A stretch of DNA of 64,000 bases from Eutypella sp. D-1. Taxonomy: Eukaryota > Ascomycota > Sordariomycetes > Xylariales > Diatrypaceae. The notes below the pieces were generated by a model, which had not been told where the DNA came from, ran no database searches, and saw only the letters and a list, made by a program, of their open reading frames with translations. How positions within the stretch are numbered: the first letter of the stretch is position 1; each line of letters begins with the position of its first letter. The position numbers and the translations under genes were made by a program. The DNA is taken from positions 186,001 to 250,000 of the forward strand of contig JAJTTP010000007.1 of NCBI GenBank assembly GCA_023313575.1. Direction: 5' to 3'. Shown here in pieces: positions 24,097 to 35,145 of this stretch.

Positions 24097-25751
24097 ATGG
24101 ATCCGCTTTCCGTAATCGCCAGCATTGCGGGCATCGCGGCTGCAGGCACTGCCGTTGCCAAGGCTATCTATGAAGTCATATCTTCATTCCGAGGGGCTTC
24201 CAGGGAGCTGTCGGATGTCGCACGTTCCATCGCCGACTTGTCGAGAATACTGAGAGAACTTGGTCGGGTGCTAAAGGAGTGTGACCAGGTCTGGAACCGA
24301 AAGATGCTACGGTGTATCAAGTCCACGATACGACGGATTTCTAAGATCCACGATGAAATCTACGGATTGATACGCGGGATACAAGGCTTTGCAAGCCTCA
24401 AGTGGCGATTTAAACGTTCCGATGTCCAGCTTAAACTGGCACGGATTGAGAGCCACAAGACTGGAATTAACCTTATGCTCAATGTCCTGCTTCTTGCGAT
24501 GGAGAAGAGAAAGGGATACGAGTAGGAACCCAATGCAAGCCTTTCTTAATTCACCGATAACTAAGTCATATACAGCAGGTCATCAAACCAAGGGCAAAAT
24601 CGCAAGGAGGACCAGGAACAGCACACCGGTCTGCTCCGCCAGCAAACTGAAAACTTGGTCTATGAGGCCTATGAATCGCTGGTTGATCTTTCCGGAGAGC
24701 AACATCCAATGCATGATACCGATACTGGAGAGCCGATGAATGCCGATTTTGATCAAGATAATGAAACCCAGATGCAGCTTCAAGTTCAACAACTCAAGCT
24801 TAGGCCAGATGACACCGCCGAATGGTTGTCCAACCTGGCATTCTGGCCCTATGCACAGTCAGACAAGAACACTATTAGCATCCAGGACACTGCCAACTCG
24901 CCCCCAGATTCGGTATCGTCGAACATTGAAGGGGATACCCAGGAACGACCCTTTCAGACCAACGAAAGCAAACAAAGCCAAAGCGTAGTGACGCGAAACC
25001 TATCGAATATGGGAATGACTATACACGACCCTGGTGCTGTCTCTTTGCTTATTGATGAGCTCCTTGCTGACTGGACGGTGTTGACAGAGGACGAAATTAA
25101 GGGTATCATAAGTGATAGGCCGGACTCGGAGCGAAAAGAGTCCAATGTTTCAAAGGAATCGCAAAATAAGAAAGAATATATCTATTTGAAAGATGCTATT
25201 GGTCGGAAGTTCAAAATTCCGTTTGGTCGAGTCCAAACTTGGGAGGTAATTAAACCCGAACCCCTCTTGAGGCATCAAAATCAAGAATTTCCTAACAATC
25301 CCAGGGCCTACATGCTTTCTTAAAACAAGCCTTTGTACCCGTTGACGTTGGACCGCACGTACAAGCGGGTAATTTTGATATAATAGGCCCTGAAGGAAAT
25401 ATAATATTGCCGATGATCTGGGAAGATCTAATTGAACCCGATATGGCCGTTCTAATGTACATGTGGCCAATGGAACAGAGACCGCCGCTTTCGTCCCGAC
25501 ATCCCTCTAGACAGAACCCGTCATCTGCGCCCCAAGATTCATCCAAGCAGAAACACAAGCAACCAAGACAATCAACCAAGCCAGAACGCACATCGTCGGA
25601 ACAGTCGCAGGCACGACCATTGCAGCCAAACGTACCACCACACAGGCTAGCTACGGGCACGCCACCAATGTCACGGCCTCTGAGCGCAACAGAACAGAGT
25701 GAAGTACCAAAACCAAAAAGGGTCCCGAAAGAAGCTGCGCAGTCTAATTAG
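24097..25751 (+). CDS. Fungal N-terminal helical domain plus ULD ubiquitin-like domain protein
   Basis: Exons 24097-24521, 24579-25245 and 25305-25751 give 512 residues. I start at the second in-frame ATG because MDPLSVIASIAGIAAAG is the usual beginning of this family; an ATG six codons upstream (24079) is also possible. Residues 1-145 match the fungal N-terminal helical domain found on STAND proteins and on stand-alone proteins (Fungal_N type). Residues about 350-440 form a fungal ubiquitin-like domain: YIYLKDAIGRKFKIPF, VQTWEGLHAFLKQAF, VGPHVQAGNFDIIGPEGN, then ILPMIWEDLIEP and MYMWPM. Intron 2 sits exactly inside this domain, and joining the exons restores it, which supports the model. The tail is disordered and Pro/Ser/Gln-rich. 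The protein has no NTPase and may be an adaptor. Function is unknown. Confidence 0.85.
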
Positions 25752-27819
25752 CCAACGGCAGGACGAAGTGCGGATGACCAAGCTGGTGGGCCGGCTCTGA
25801 AAAAAGCGACGGGTGGGAGGAAGTAATCACCGCAAAAGGCTGCAATCCGGAAAGGACAGCATCTCGTGATTATGTATTTTACACCAAGGGCCGCGGCGGT
25901 AGTATCTCTGATTTTTTAAAAAAAAAAAATCAATAGCTGAGGGGTTCAAGTCGCGTTGAAGGAGGTATGTATCATCAGGAGATAAGTGGGCAATGCTTCG
26001 AGCCCCATATTTAATAAGGGGCAACAGTTCTTAGGTACCTAAGTACATTTAAGTGTTCACTTTCTACGTTGTGTTGTCGATTGATCATGTAGTCAGCCAC
26101 TTGTACTGCGTATGACTGTCGCATTGCACTATATCCTTTAATTGATGATTTACAAATCAACTTGGATGAAAAAAAAAAAGACGACACCCACTGTTCGGAG
26201 GGAACAAGCCAAGACCTGGAAACGAACGATCTGAGCATGGGGGAGAAAGAAAGGGGATGTGGGCGATGAAGTGGATAGAAGCATTACGATAGCATGCCGA
26301 CTTGGCGTAGTGATGTCACAGACTTTCTATGTCATCCCAGACCACATAGGGTGGGCGAACGCATCATGAAGCTGTCGTAGCATCTGCGCTAGAGCCGCCT
26401 GGCGTTAGGAGAACGTGTTGGAAAAACGTCGAGGCTGCAAGTGTTATGGGTCAGGGTTAGTTAGCATATATATATTGACGTTATTAACCCCCACGCATTG
26501 TGCGTACAGCACCGTTGGATCACTGGGTAGATAACGTAGCCTGCTTGCCTGCGATGGGGGCGGTTATTGGGGCTGGCTCAGCCTCCTTTCCTGACGCGTT
26601 AGGCTCGCCACACCAAGCCAAGCGCGAACGTTGCGTAGACCACGACCAGATTTTACCAGTCTGCTGGGTACATGTACTTACGTATGTCTGTGGTCAGGTG
26701 GGGAGAATATAAGCCGGGACTTGAGGAGAAGAGCCGCGCGTTAGGGGAGCAAGAGGAGTCAGCAGATATGCGCAGAATTGACGATGGCAGCTGAAAAACC
26801 CTTGGGGGTGATATGCATGTTGGCCGGTTGGGTATAGCATCAAATAATACAATCAATCCTAATTGAGGGGGTCATGGGCAAGATAGATATTTGCCTGCCA
26901 AACCTGTATCAACCTTCAACTGGTAAAGGGTTAGTGGTTAGTGCAGGTTAGTACCGGGACTTAACACATCCCACTTCCCCACTCCTCCTATGTACATACA
27001 GGCATATGAATACATAGATCTTATAATAACATATTCCCCGTTACATTCACTCATATATTCGCTTTTAGGGGCATTGGCACTGGCGATATGTACCGCGAGT
27101 ATAGAAATATAGGCAGACAAGTACATACTTCAGTACTCGAATAACTTACCTAATCAGGGGCTGTCAGGGGTAATTAGTGAGGATACATACAAAACAGGCA
27201 CCGACACAACTCTGTTGGGTTTGGTAGAGGAACAGAGAAACACGTTGACTGAATGGGTACTGAAGTATTTGAAGTAATATTTAAATACGTAACTTGGAGT
27301 AGGCACACACACAAGTGGTTTCATATCGGAAAATTGTCTGGTAACTTGGTAAGCGCCGAGAGTTCGAGGACCGAATAGAGCGGCGCGCGCGGTGACAAGT
27401 TGAGCTTTAAACAGTTTAGTAACTTACCTCTTAGAGGTATCTACCTAAGTACTTAGGCTAGGTACCTAGGCAGGGCAGTTACTGCCTTGTCTGAATTTAC
27501 GGAGTAAACGGCAGGTAGAACCACAGGCGGCACTTAACCACCCGGACTTAACTTGACTGGTCAACCTGAGGTACCTTCCTTCCAGGGTTTCCCTCTTACA
27601 ACACCACGATAAATCATTGTATTTATTAGTATTATCACCACACCCATTCTAACTCGTCTTCTCGCGTCTTTCTCGAATTACTAGCATCACATTATCTATT
27701 TTGTTTCGGGGTTTTCCTGCGGCGCCTCACCCTTGTATCAATCATTATCTGTTTCCTCAAACCCATCTTTTATCCCCATCAATCACCCTCCTTATGCGCG
27801 CGGAAGCACGGCGATCGAC
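25752..27819. other. Intergenic region, no gene seen
   Basis: This 2.1 kb region lies between the ULD gene and the VHS-GAT gene. It is AT-rich with A runs (25917-25929, 26168-26179) and a dense patch of TAGGTA/TACCTA motifs at 27420-27475. The part after 27570 is pyrimidine-rich and is likely the 5' leader of the next gene. Confidence 0.5.
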
Positions 27820-29682
27820 ATGATGAAGTCGCTCAAGGTGAGCAAGGTGCTCGGCAGCCTCAAGAAGAAGAATTCTAGCGGTACGTCAGGGAGAGAGAGA
27901 GAGAGAGAAGACGAAAAAAAGAAAAGAAGAAGAAAACAGGACGGATCTTGTCTCGTAGCGTAAGACATTTGGCTTGCAATGGCTAATATCATAACCCCTC
28001 TATTATACAAACAGGATCCAACGGCATCGATTCCGCCTCCGCCTCCGCCTCCGCTGATCCTCGAGATGGCCCCGAAGCTATTGCCTCTCGCAATGCTGTA
28101 TGTTTTTACCGTCTTGCCTTGTCTCTCTGGAGTCTGAATCGCACAAGTATCTATCTAACACAATATAATCTGTATTGTCTGTCTAATAGAAAGCCTTCTG
28201 CGAATCCGGCGGTCCCAATTCCGGCGATGAGATCACCTTCTTACCCCCTATCGTCGACGCTGCCGAATCATCCCCCGCCGCTGCCGCCGAGTGTGCCCGG
28301 GTCATCCGCCACTACCTGAAAAAGGAATATTTCACCAGGCCATCATTCCAATATAACGCCATCATGCTAATTCGTATCCTGGCCGACAATCCCGGTCCCA
28401 CCTTCACGAGGAACCTCGACGATAAGTTCGTGAAAACCGCCAAGGAGGTGCTGAAGTCGCATGATCCCAGTGTATATCAGATGTTGATGGAGACTCTGGA
28501 AGCATTCGAAGCCAACAAGGCCTATGATGAGGGTCTAGCACCGCTTCTCGCCATGTGGAAGAATGAAAAGAAGGATTCTTACAAGAGAAACGGGGTACGT
28601 GTTGTCGCCTATGTTGTCGACTGGCGTGACGAGAAGACAAAATAAGAAAAGTTCCGGTTTGGAGGGTACTAACCAGCTATCGCGAACAGGCTCGCGGATC
28701 GCAACAACCACCACAGCCGCCGCAGCCCCGCACGCTGAACGCGCCGCCGTATGACGCTCACTCCCAGAACTACTTCGCGCGGCATCACACGAATCGGCGG
28801 CTGCCGGAGCCCGTGGAGCTGGCGAGCCGGCTGGAGGAAGCCCGGACATCCGCGACTCTGCTGCACCAGGTGGTGTCGAGCACGCCGCCCGGCGAGGTGC
28901 TGCAGAACGAGCTGATCAAGGAGTTCGCCGACCGCTGTACGAGCGCGACGCGCAGTATACAGGGCTACATGAGCGCCTCGGACCCGGCCCCCGACAATGA
29001 TACTATGGAGAGCCTGATCGACGTCAACGAGCAGTTGCAGGCCTCCCTGAGCCTGCACCAGCGCGCCATGCTCAACGCCCGGAAGCAGACCGAGATTGAT
29101 GCCTGGACCGCCGACGTCGCCGACGCGCCGCCCCCCGATGGGCCCCCGCCCCCCTCCGATAGCTCGCGCCCCCTGCCCCGGTCTGACGACTCCTATTCCA
29201 ATGGCACGCCGCCGGCCCTGCCGTCCCGCTCCGCGAAGCCTCAAGGCACTAACGGGAAGGGAAAGGAGCGGGAATATGAGCCCGCGACCGCTGGCCCCTC
29301 GGGATCGGCCTCCCGCTCGCAGACCCCTCCCGCTGCCGCTGAGGACAACCCGTTCCGAGACCCGGATACGGTGGGGTCCGGCGCCGGGGCGGCGGATGAG
29401 CCAAGGCTGGCCTACGAGCCCTTCCACCCGGGCTTCGGGCCCACGGCAAGCTACGTCGGCAGACAGGACAGCGCCGTCGGGAAGGAGGCTATGCACGGCG
29501 GCGGCGCAGGCTCCGGGCAGGCAGTGGGTTCGGGGTCAGGGTCGGGCGCAGCTGTTACCAGCGGCGCCAGCGGCAGCGGTGCCGGCGCTAATACCGGCGC
29601 GCGCCGACGCGACTCGGATAGCGGAAGCGACATCTATGACTGGGAGGCGCCGAAGCAGAAGGAACCCATCTACCGGTATTAG
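27820..29682 (+). CDS. VHS-GAT domain protein, LSB5-like
   Basis: Exons 27820-27880, 28015-28097, 28190-28594 and 28690-29682 give 513 residues. The frame is open further upstream but only from a TTG, so ATG at 27820 is the start. A basic N-terminus (MMKSLKVSKVLGSLKKKN) is followed by a VHS-like helical solenoid at about residues 50-180 (EITFLPPIVDAAE, AAECARVIRHYLKKE, FQYNAIMLIRILADN, LAPLLAMWKNEKKD). A GAT-like three-helix region lies at about 220-310 (PVELASRLEEARTSATLLHQ, then LIDVNEQLQASLSLHQRAML). In yeast, Lsb5 has this order, binds ubiquitin and Las17/Sla1, and works at cortical actin and endosomes. The last 200 residues are disordered, rich in Gly, Ser, Pro and Ala, and contain NPF (EDNPFRDPD), a possible EH-domain ligand. 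Family confidence is high, and the exact orthologue is inferred. Confidence 0.88.
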
Positions 29683-30086
29683 GTTGCAAGGAAGGAACGG
29701 TGGGCGGAAGGAGCAGAAGCCCCCAGAATAGGATGCGCGATGCTTATCCCCCACCACGGACATACCACCCCCCTCACGACGACATATCTGGTGATGGAAC
29801 TTTCGAAGAAGAGAGAGAAGTGATCTGATTTGATATTGAAGCGAATGGGATATTTGAACTGTCTTGCACGGCCGCACCACAACACATATCTAGGCAAGCG
29901 AAACAAGCAAGCGATCTGTTGGGACAGAGGGGGGTTTGTATCGAAAGAGAGAGAGAAGCGAGAGACAACGTTAGTTGAACGGTCCGTCAGTCGTTTAGAG
30001 CGGTGTTTTTTGTTTCTTCTTACGATAGTTTTGATTTTCTTTTTGGTTTTGTTTTCTATTTTAGCTGATGGATACCTAGATGATGA

Positions 30087-30153
30087 ATGGATGGATGGAT
30101 GGATGGATGGATGGATGGATGGATGGATTGGATTGGATTGGATTGGATTGGAT
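30087..30153. repeat. Compound microsatellite (ATGG)n then (ATTGG)n
   Basis: About ten ATGG units are followed directly by about five ATTGG units. The change of unit length from four to five by one added T suggests slippage and spread of a single mutated unit. It lies in the 3' flank of the VHS-GAT gene. Confidence 0.9.
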
Positions 30154-32105
30154 GCACGATCGCTTCTTCCCCTAGCGGTAGCAGACTTTTTCTCTTATTC
30201 TTCATATTGTTGTTTTTTCTTGGCTTGAACAGGGCACTTTAAAGCCTCCTCCCACCCGGTCATATGAACCTGCCCGCCTGTTGAGGGGGAGGATGATATG
30301 TATGTATGTAAACAACGCGTTTTGCTACGCGAGAGGATGTGACTTAGAGAATAGGAGAGGAGGGGAGAGGAGGAGAGACAGAGAAGAGAGGGGAAGCTTT
30401 TGCGCTGCTGTTCTGATCTGGTCTGGTCTGATGCCTGGTTTATTGTCATGTCATAGCATATGAGATTCCCCTGAATACCGAATCGTTGTGCCTTCCTTCT
30501 TTCTTGTTTCTTTTCTTTTCGTCCCGCCCCCTCCCCTCCCCCCTCCACCCCCTCCTGTACTGTTTTGTCCAGGGGAATCGGTGGAAGGACGGTTTCTGGC
30601 TGTGCAGAATCATCGCGTACGTGGTTGGATATCAGGAGCTCAGCGCCTGGATGCAAGAGATGGGGGCTTCCTCGTATACCAATCCGGACCGTGCCGTGCC
30701 GTGACCCGTCATCGAGGTCAGCTACCTATATGCCAGCTTCAAATTTCATTATTATACACCAGAGGCAAAGTAGGTAGGTAGGTAGATAGTAAATGCATGT
30801 TGCACGGCCCCCTTTCCCCCCCCCCCCTTCCACCCCCAGAAACTTACGATGCGATGCGATATATCCCCCCCCAAAAGAGGATCGTCTAGCGAAGCTCTCT
30901 CTTTTCCGACGACGGCATCAAGCGGTGACGGACGGGCACTGCAGCTGCATCCATCATCATCACATCGCGTCATCTCATCATCCACCATACGTAGTTCTAT
31001 GAATCCCGTTTTCGTTTTTGCTTTTCTTTCTCGACAGATTTACATTCGTTTTTCCTTCTTCTCTCCCTTTCCTTCCCCTTCTACCCTGCTTGCCTTGCCT
31101 AGATCAGCCTCGTGACCCCAACGAGGACGGCTACCTGCATATTCATTATGTTACGTTTCCCCTAAATCTCTATATCTCTTTAGTTAAAGCCCCCGGCGCC
31201 GGCCCCGGGTGGCTTTTCTATCGTGGCTTTGGAGTTTATGCTTCGTATATGTAGCAGGTAGGCGTAGGCAGATCAGGCAGTCTATTCTGTCTGTCGGATA
31301 GGGGGGATATCCATCGGGTATGGGATTATATGGGACCATCAATTCGGCTGTCGCACGCCACCCCGCGCGCCACAGTCGACGTAGGGCTGGCTGGATGGCT
31401 GGCTGGCTGTTTACGTTGCGCAGTTAGGGAATGTCGTGAGCAAGCCGTAGGGACTGGACAGACGGAGGATGCCGGTGGAAAACAAAAACGCTGGCGAGAT
31501 ATAAAAGTGCAAGCTGAACAAGATAGCCTCCTTTTTTTTTTCGGGGAGAGTTTCCTATTAGACGTATACGCTCTCTGCTACCCAAGCAACCATGTACCTA
31601 CCTCCCTACCAACCTGCATAGAAATTACATTTCGACACATGTTATTGAGTACTTTCATGTCCCTAGGATTCCATAATCATAACGTGGGGTACTATATGTC
31701 AGTCAGTCGGGAATTATCCCCCCAGATTACCGGGATTAGGGGAAGGGGGGGTGGCATATACCATTACCTACTACCAAACGCATTTCTCTTACGATAACTG
31801 CTGGCAGCCAGCCACAACCCCCTTACCCCTACGCACGCTCGGGTTCGCTTCCGCAGGCTGGGACCCAGCCGCACGACGAAAGCCAGCTAGGTAGTCACCT
31901 GCATATGTAGAGAAGGGCATCTAGATCGTTGTCTACCACCCCCCTTCCCTAACCTCGGTCCGCGCGGGGGGGTCGCTGTTGCGATTGGTGTGTGCGGGTG
32001 CGTTTCTCATATGCGCGTGTGTATATGTATGTATGTGTATGCGTGTGTGGGGTTCTTTGTTACTACCCGATCACTCATCCGATCTAGGTGAGCAAGCAAG
32101 CATGT

Positions 32106-32122
32106 GCGTACGTACGTACGTA
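32106..32122. repeat. (CGTA)4 self-complementary microsatellite
   Basis: About four copies of CGTA/GTAC. The unit is its own reverse complement in one register, so the array can form a hairpin. Confidence 0.85.
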
Positions 32123-35100
32123 TGTGCGTGTGTACAGTATGCACGCATGACAGTGAGCGCGTCGTCGTCGAATGCATAACTACCTACGTACCTACCTATG
32201 TAGGGAAGAGAAGGGAAGGGTTATTGTCCGGCAAGTCGTGAACACAAGAAATTGGCCAGTTGAAACCTCACTGGTGATGGGAGTGACAGTCCCTACTGAC
32301 CATTCCTTGTGTGTCCCGCGATCGTGGGGGCCACATAGGGCTGGCTGGCGGATTACCGAAGTGGCTTTGTCTTTTCGAGCCCCTTTTTGTGATTCTGTAG
32401 CCATCCCCCCGCCCCCCTCCTCGAGTGATAATTGTGTGGTAACACTACCTACCGGGTCTGCGGCCCGGTTAATTTGTAGACCTGTGTAGATGCTTTCAAG
32501 TTGCACATTACATTGAGATGACCCGTAACTAGATACGACGGTGGCGCTGTTCTCCGCTCAGGGCTCTCGTCTGTGTGAAGCATCACGATAAGCTAGGAGG
32601 GCATGTTAACTCAGGGTCACACATATAGGAGTGTCTAGTGTTTAAAAGGACACCAGTCCTTGAATGTGTATTGTCGATAGTTATGTCACTAAGGGCTTAT
32701 GTAGATACTCTTGCGAGTAGAGCGACAAAGTGCTGCTACTTACCTGTTGCGATTGGCCTACGGTGACAACGCAAGATGATGTCTTACATGCTGCTGCCTG
32801 TACGAAATGTTAGTTTCCTGGTCTTAACAAAGCTCTTATATATATCTATCTACCAGGTAGGTGGTTATTTGTACATGTGGCGGTGGTGTAGTTACCCGAC
32901 CGGCGTAAATGTTAGTGATATCAGTACTGGGCAAGACATGCGTTCAATTGCCTAATTGGGCGATACCTGCGATCTTATTGGACAAAGGGTTCGTCATGAA
33001 AGGGGTTTCCAGCTGCACGGGTGCCCAGCTACTAGGTATGGACTTACATGCCTGACTCGATAATAGGTAGCGAGTGAATCTCGTGTTACTTCAAAACGCA
33101 CGCACCCGAGACAAGGAACGCCAGATGACTTCACTCAGGAGCTACGCTCTTCGTCCTGTGTAGAATAACGTCCTCCAAACGCCGGTGTAGGGAATGCGGA
33201 GGATACCGTTTTGATTGTATGTGCACGCCTACAATACGTCCACGCTAGGCGTTGCCAGCCCGTGATCTACTTGGCTAGCTTTTGCTACAGACATGCATAC
33301 TTTGCACAGCTATGCCGCCGCTGCGGTACTGAGAACACACTAACGTCAATAAGGGATGTGATGCGGAGCCACGATATCTTCAGGAATGAACGGCGTAAGT
33401 GGGGGGGGGAGGGGGGAGGATAATGATTCGGCTGTAAATGCGCGGACCTGGCCGGATGTCGTTGGAGAAAGCTTACGCCACGAGATCGGGTACGAAATTA
33501 CTGGCTGCGAAATTGCACCCTACACACGTACTTACTCAGATAAATATATGCGCCAGCCGGTCCCTGCGCACGCCGTGGAAAAGGATCTCTCGGCCGCGCC
33601 CTGCCTATCGCCGTTGATGCGCGGCACGTGGTGGATATTATAGATATGTCCCTGGCCTATTATAGCCTATTCCACAAAGTAGCCCCTCGGCAGGATCGGT
33701 GAGCCTTGTCTCTTTCGGGCGATTCTTGCGAAGGCGGCGCGGCGTATCACAGGAATGGCGGGAATCGGCTAAAAGGGGATGCTTATAGATGGACCAAGCT
33801 CCCTTCGTCTCTCAACTTACCTATTACCTTCCTGGCAGCGGTCTTGCTGGGATGAGATGGAGTCGACGCTGTCCGCTTCCTTAATATCTGGGTATTATAA
33901 CTCATTCGCCGCAAAATTTTCCTCTTTTTGCGCGAACGTTGCTGTGATATGTTTACTGTCTTGCCGGTCGACAGGTTATACCTAGCGACGTGTATACGTG
34001 CAGCAGTGTCCGTAAAGCTAGGTAATCCTAACCACCACGTTAGGTAGGCGATTCGTCTAAACGTCTCGTATCCCCCGTTCAATGTGATGACCCCCACGAC
34101 CAGTTTTAGAGAATGCCGTAGTCAGTGGAGTGCCTACATATGAGGGTCGACGGCTTATGTGGCATCCATCTGACCGCCCCCCCCCCCCCTGGCCAGTCCC
34201 TCCCACTGTTCAGCCCTAGCAAACTAGTCCCCGACTACGGATCGGATAGAGTACGCACCTGAACCGTAGGATACGCATTTTGACCAATCTCATCCGGACG
34301 GGGGTTGAACGAATGACGACCCGGCGTAGACTTGAGAAAGCAAGACAGCCAATCTTCTGGCATGCTTCAACTCTCGTCAAACACTCATTGAGGTTTGGCC
34401 ATTGTAGGCAATAAACGAGCTTGTATCAAAACCAGCCGACGCCGCGAGGTTATTAGCTCGTAGAGGACCGCAGCTTCAGGGAACAGGTAGGCCGGCTTCC
34501 TATGCCTAGGACCGGGTTGATGCACCACACAAAAAGGGCGCTCGGTATTAGAGAATCTTACAACGCCTTTTTTTTCTTAGCGGCCGCCGCTCGCGCAGCC
34601 GCGCAAGCACATGGCAGGTATCTTAGACAATCTGTATGCCCGCATGCATGGCCCTCCTGCAGCTACCCGTGTGGATGGGGAAGACGATCTGGTGTGCCCT
34701 TGGGTCGGATCTCTCCATTCGTCGATGCCTCTTTCGTTACATTCACCCCAAGAGGCATAGCGCCGACCTGTCAACCCGTAATCTGGTATGCCTACCTCAT
34801 CTCATCTCCCCTCCCTTCCCTTCTCCCGGAAGACGCTCCGGCGCGGCAGGGAGTGAGATTGGGCTTGTGTCGTGCCACGACACGATATGGGGAATTCCAC
34901 ACCGTTTTCTCGCGATTCAAACTTGGGTTGCGGGTAATACGAGTCGTCGTTATAGCTACTAGGCTGTTTTCTTCTTCTTTCCTGCCCTGCCGGTGAAGCC
35001 CGCGCCGCGGCTAAATACGCTGGACTACCTGCTGCTGCCGTGCCGCCATGACATGCCAGAGTGAGAATCTTCGATATAATAACTAGGGAAGGAGGAGAGA

Positions 35101-35145
35101 CGCTCTGGACATCGCGGGCTTCTTCTTAACTCCAGTTCTCCCGCA

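Larger units (their letters stand above)
29683..35145. other. Long gene-poor region with microsatellites
   Basis: No gene could be supported in these 5.5 kb. Both strands carry open frames of 60 to 165 codons, but they coincide with pyrimidine tracts, C runs (30819-30829, 34178-34188) and microsatellites, and their proteins look random. The composition changes along the region. 29700-31300 is repeat-rich, 31300-33400 is mixed, and 33400-35100 is more complex and could contain decayed sequence. Transposon ends or target duplications were not seen. A long non-coding transcript is possible but cannot be judged from sequence. Confidence 0.5.

Noticed and set aside
30195..30656. Minus-strand open frame of 153 codons
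   Set aside because: Covers GA-rich and C-rich low-complexity DNA, and the protein is a run of Glu/Gly/Lys and Ser.
34502..34996. Plus-strand open frame of 164 codons before the F-box gene
   Set aside because: No family resemblance; overlapping frames of like length exist in other registers.
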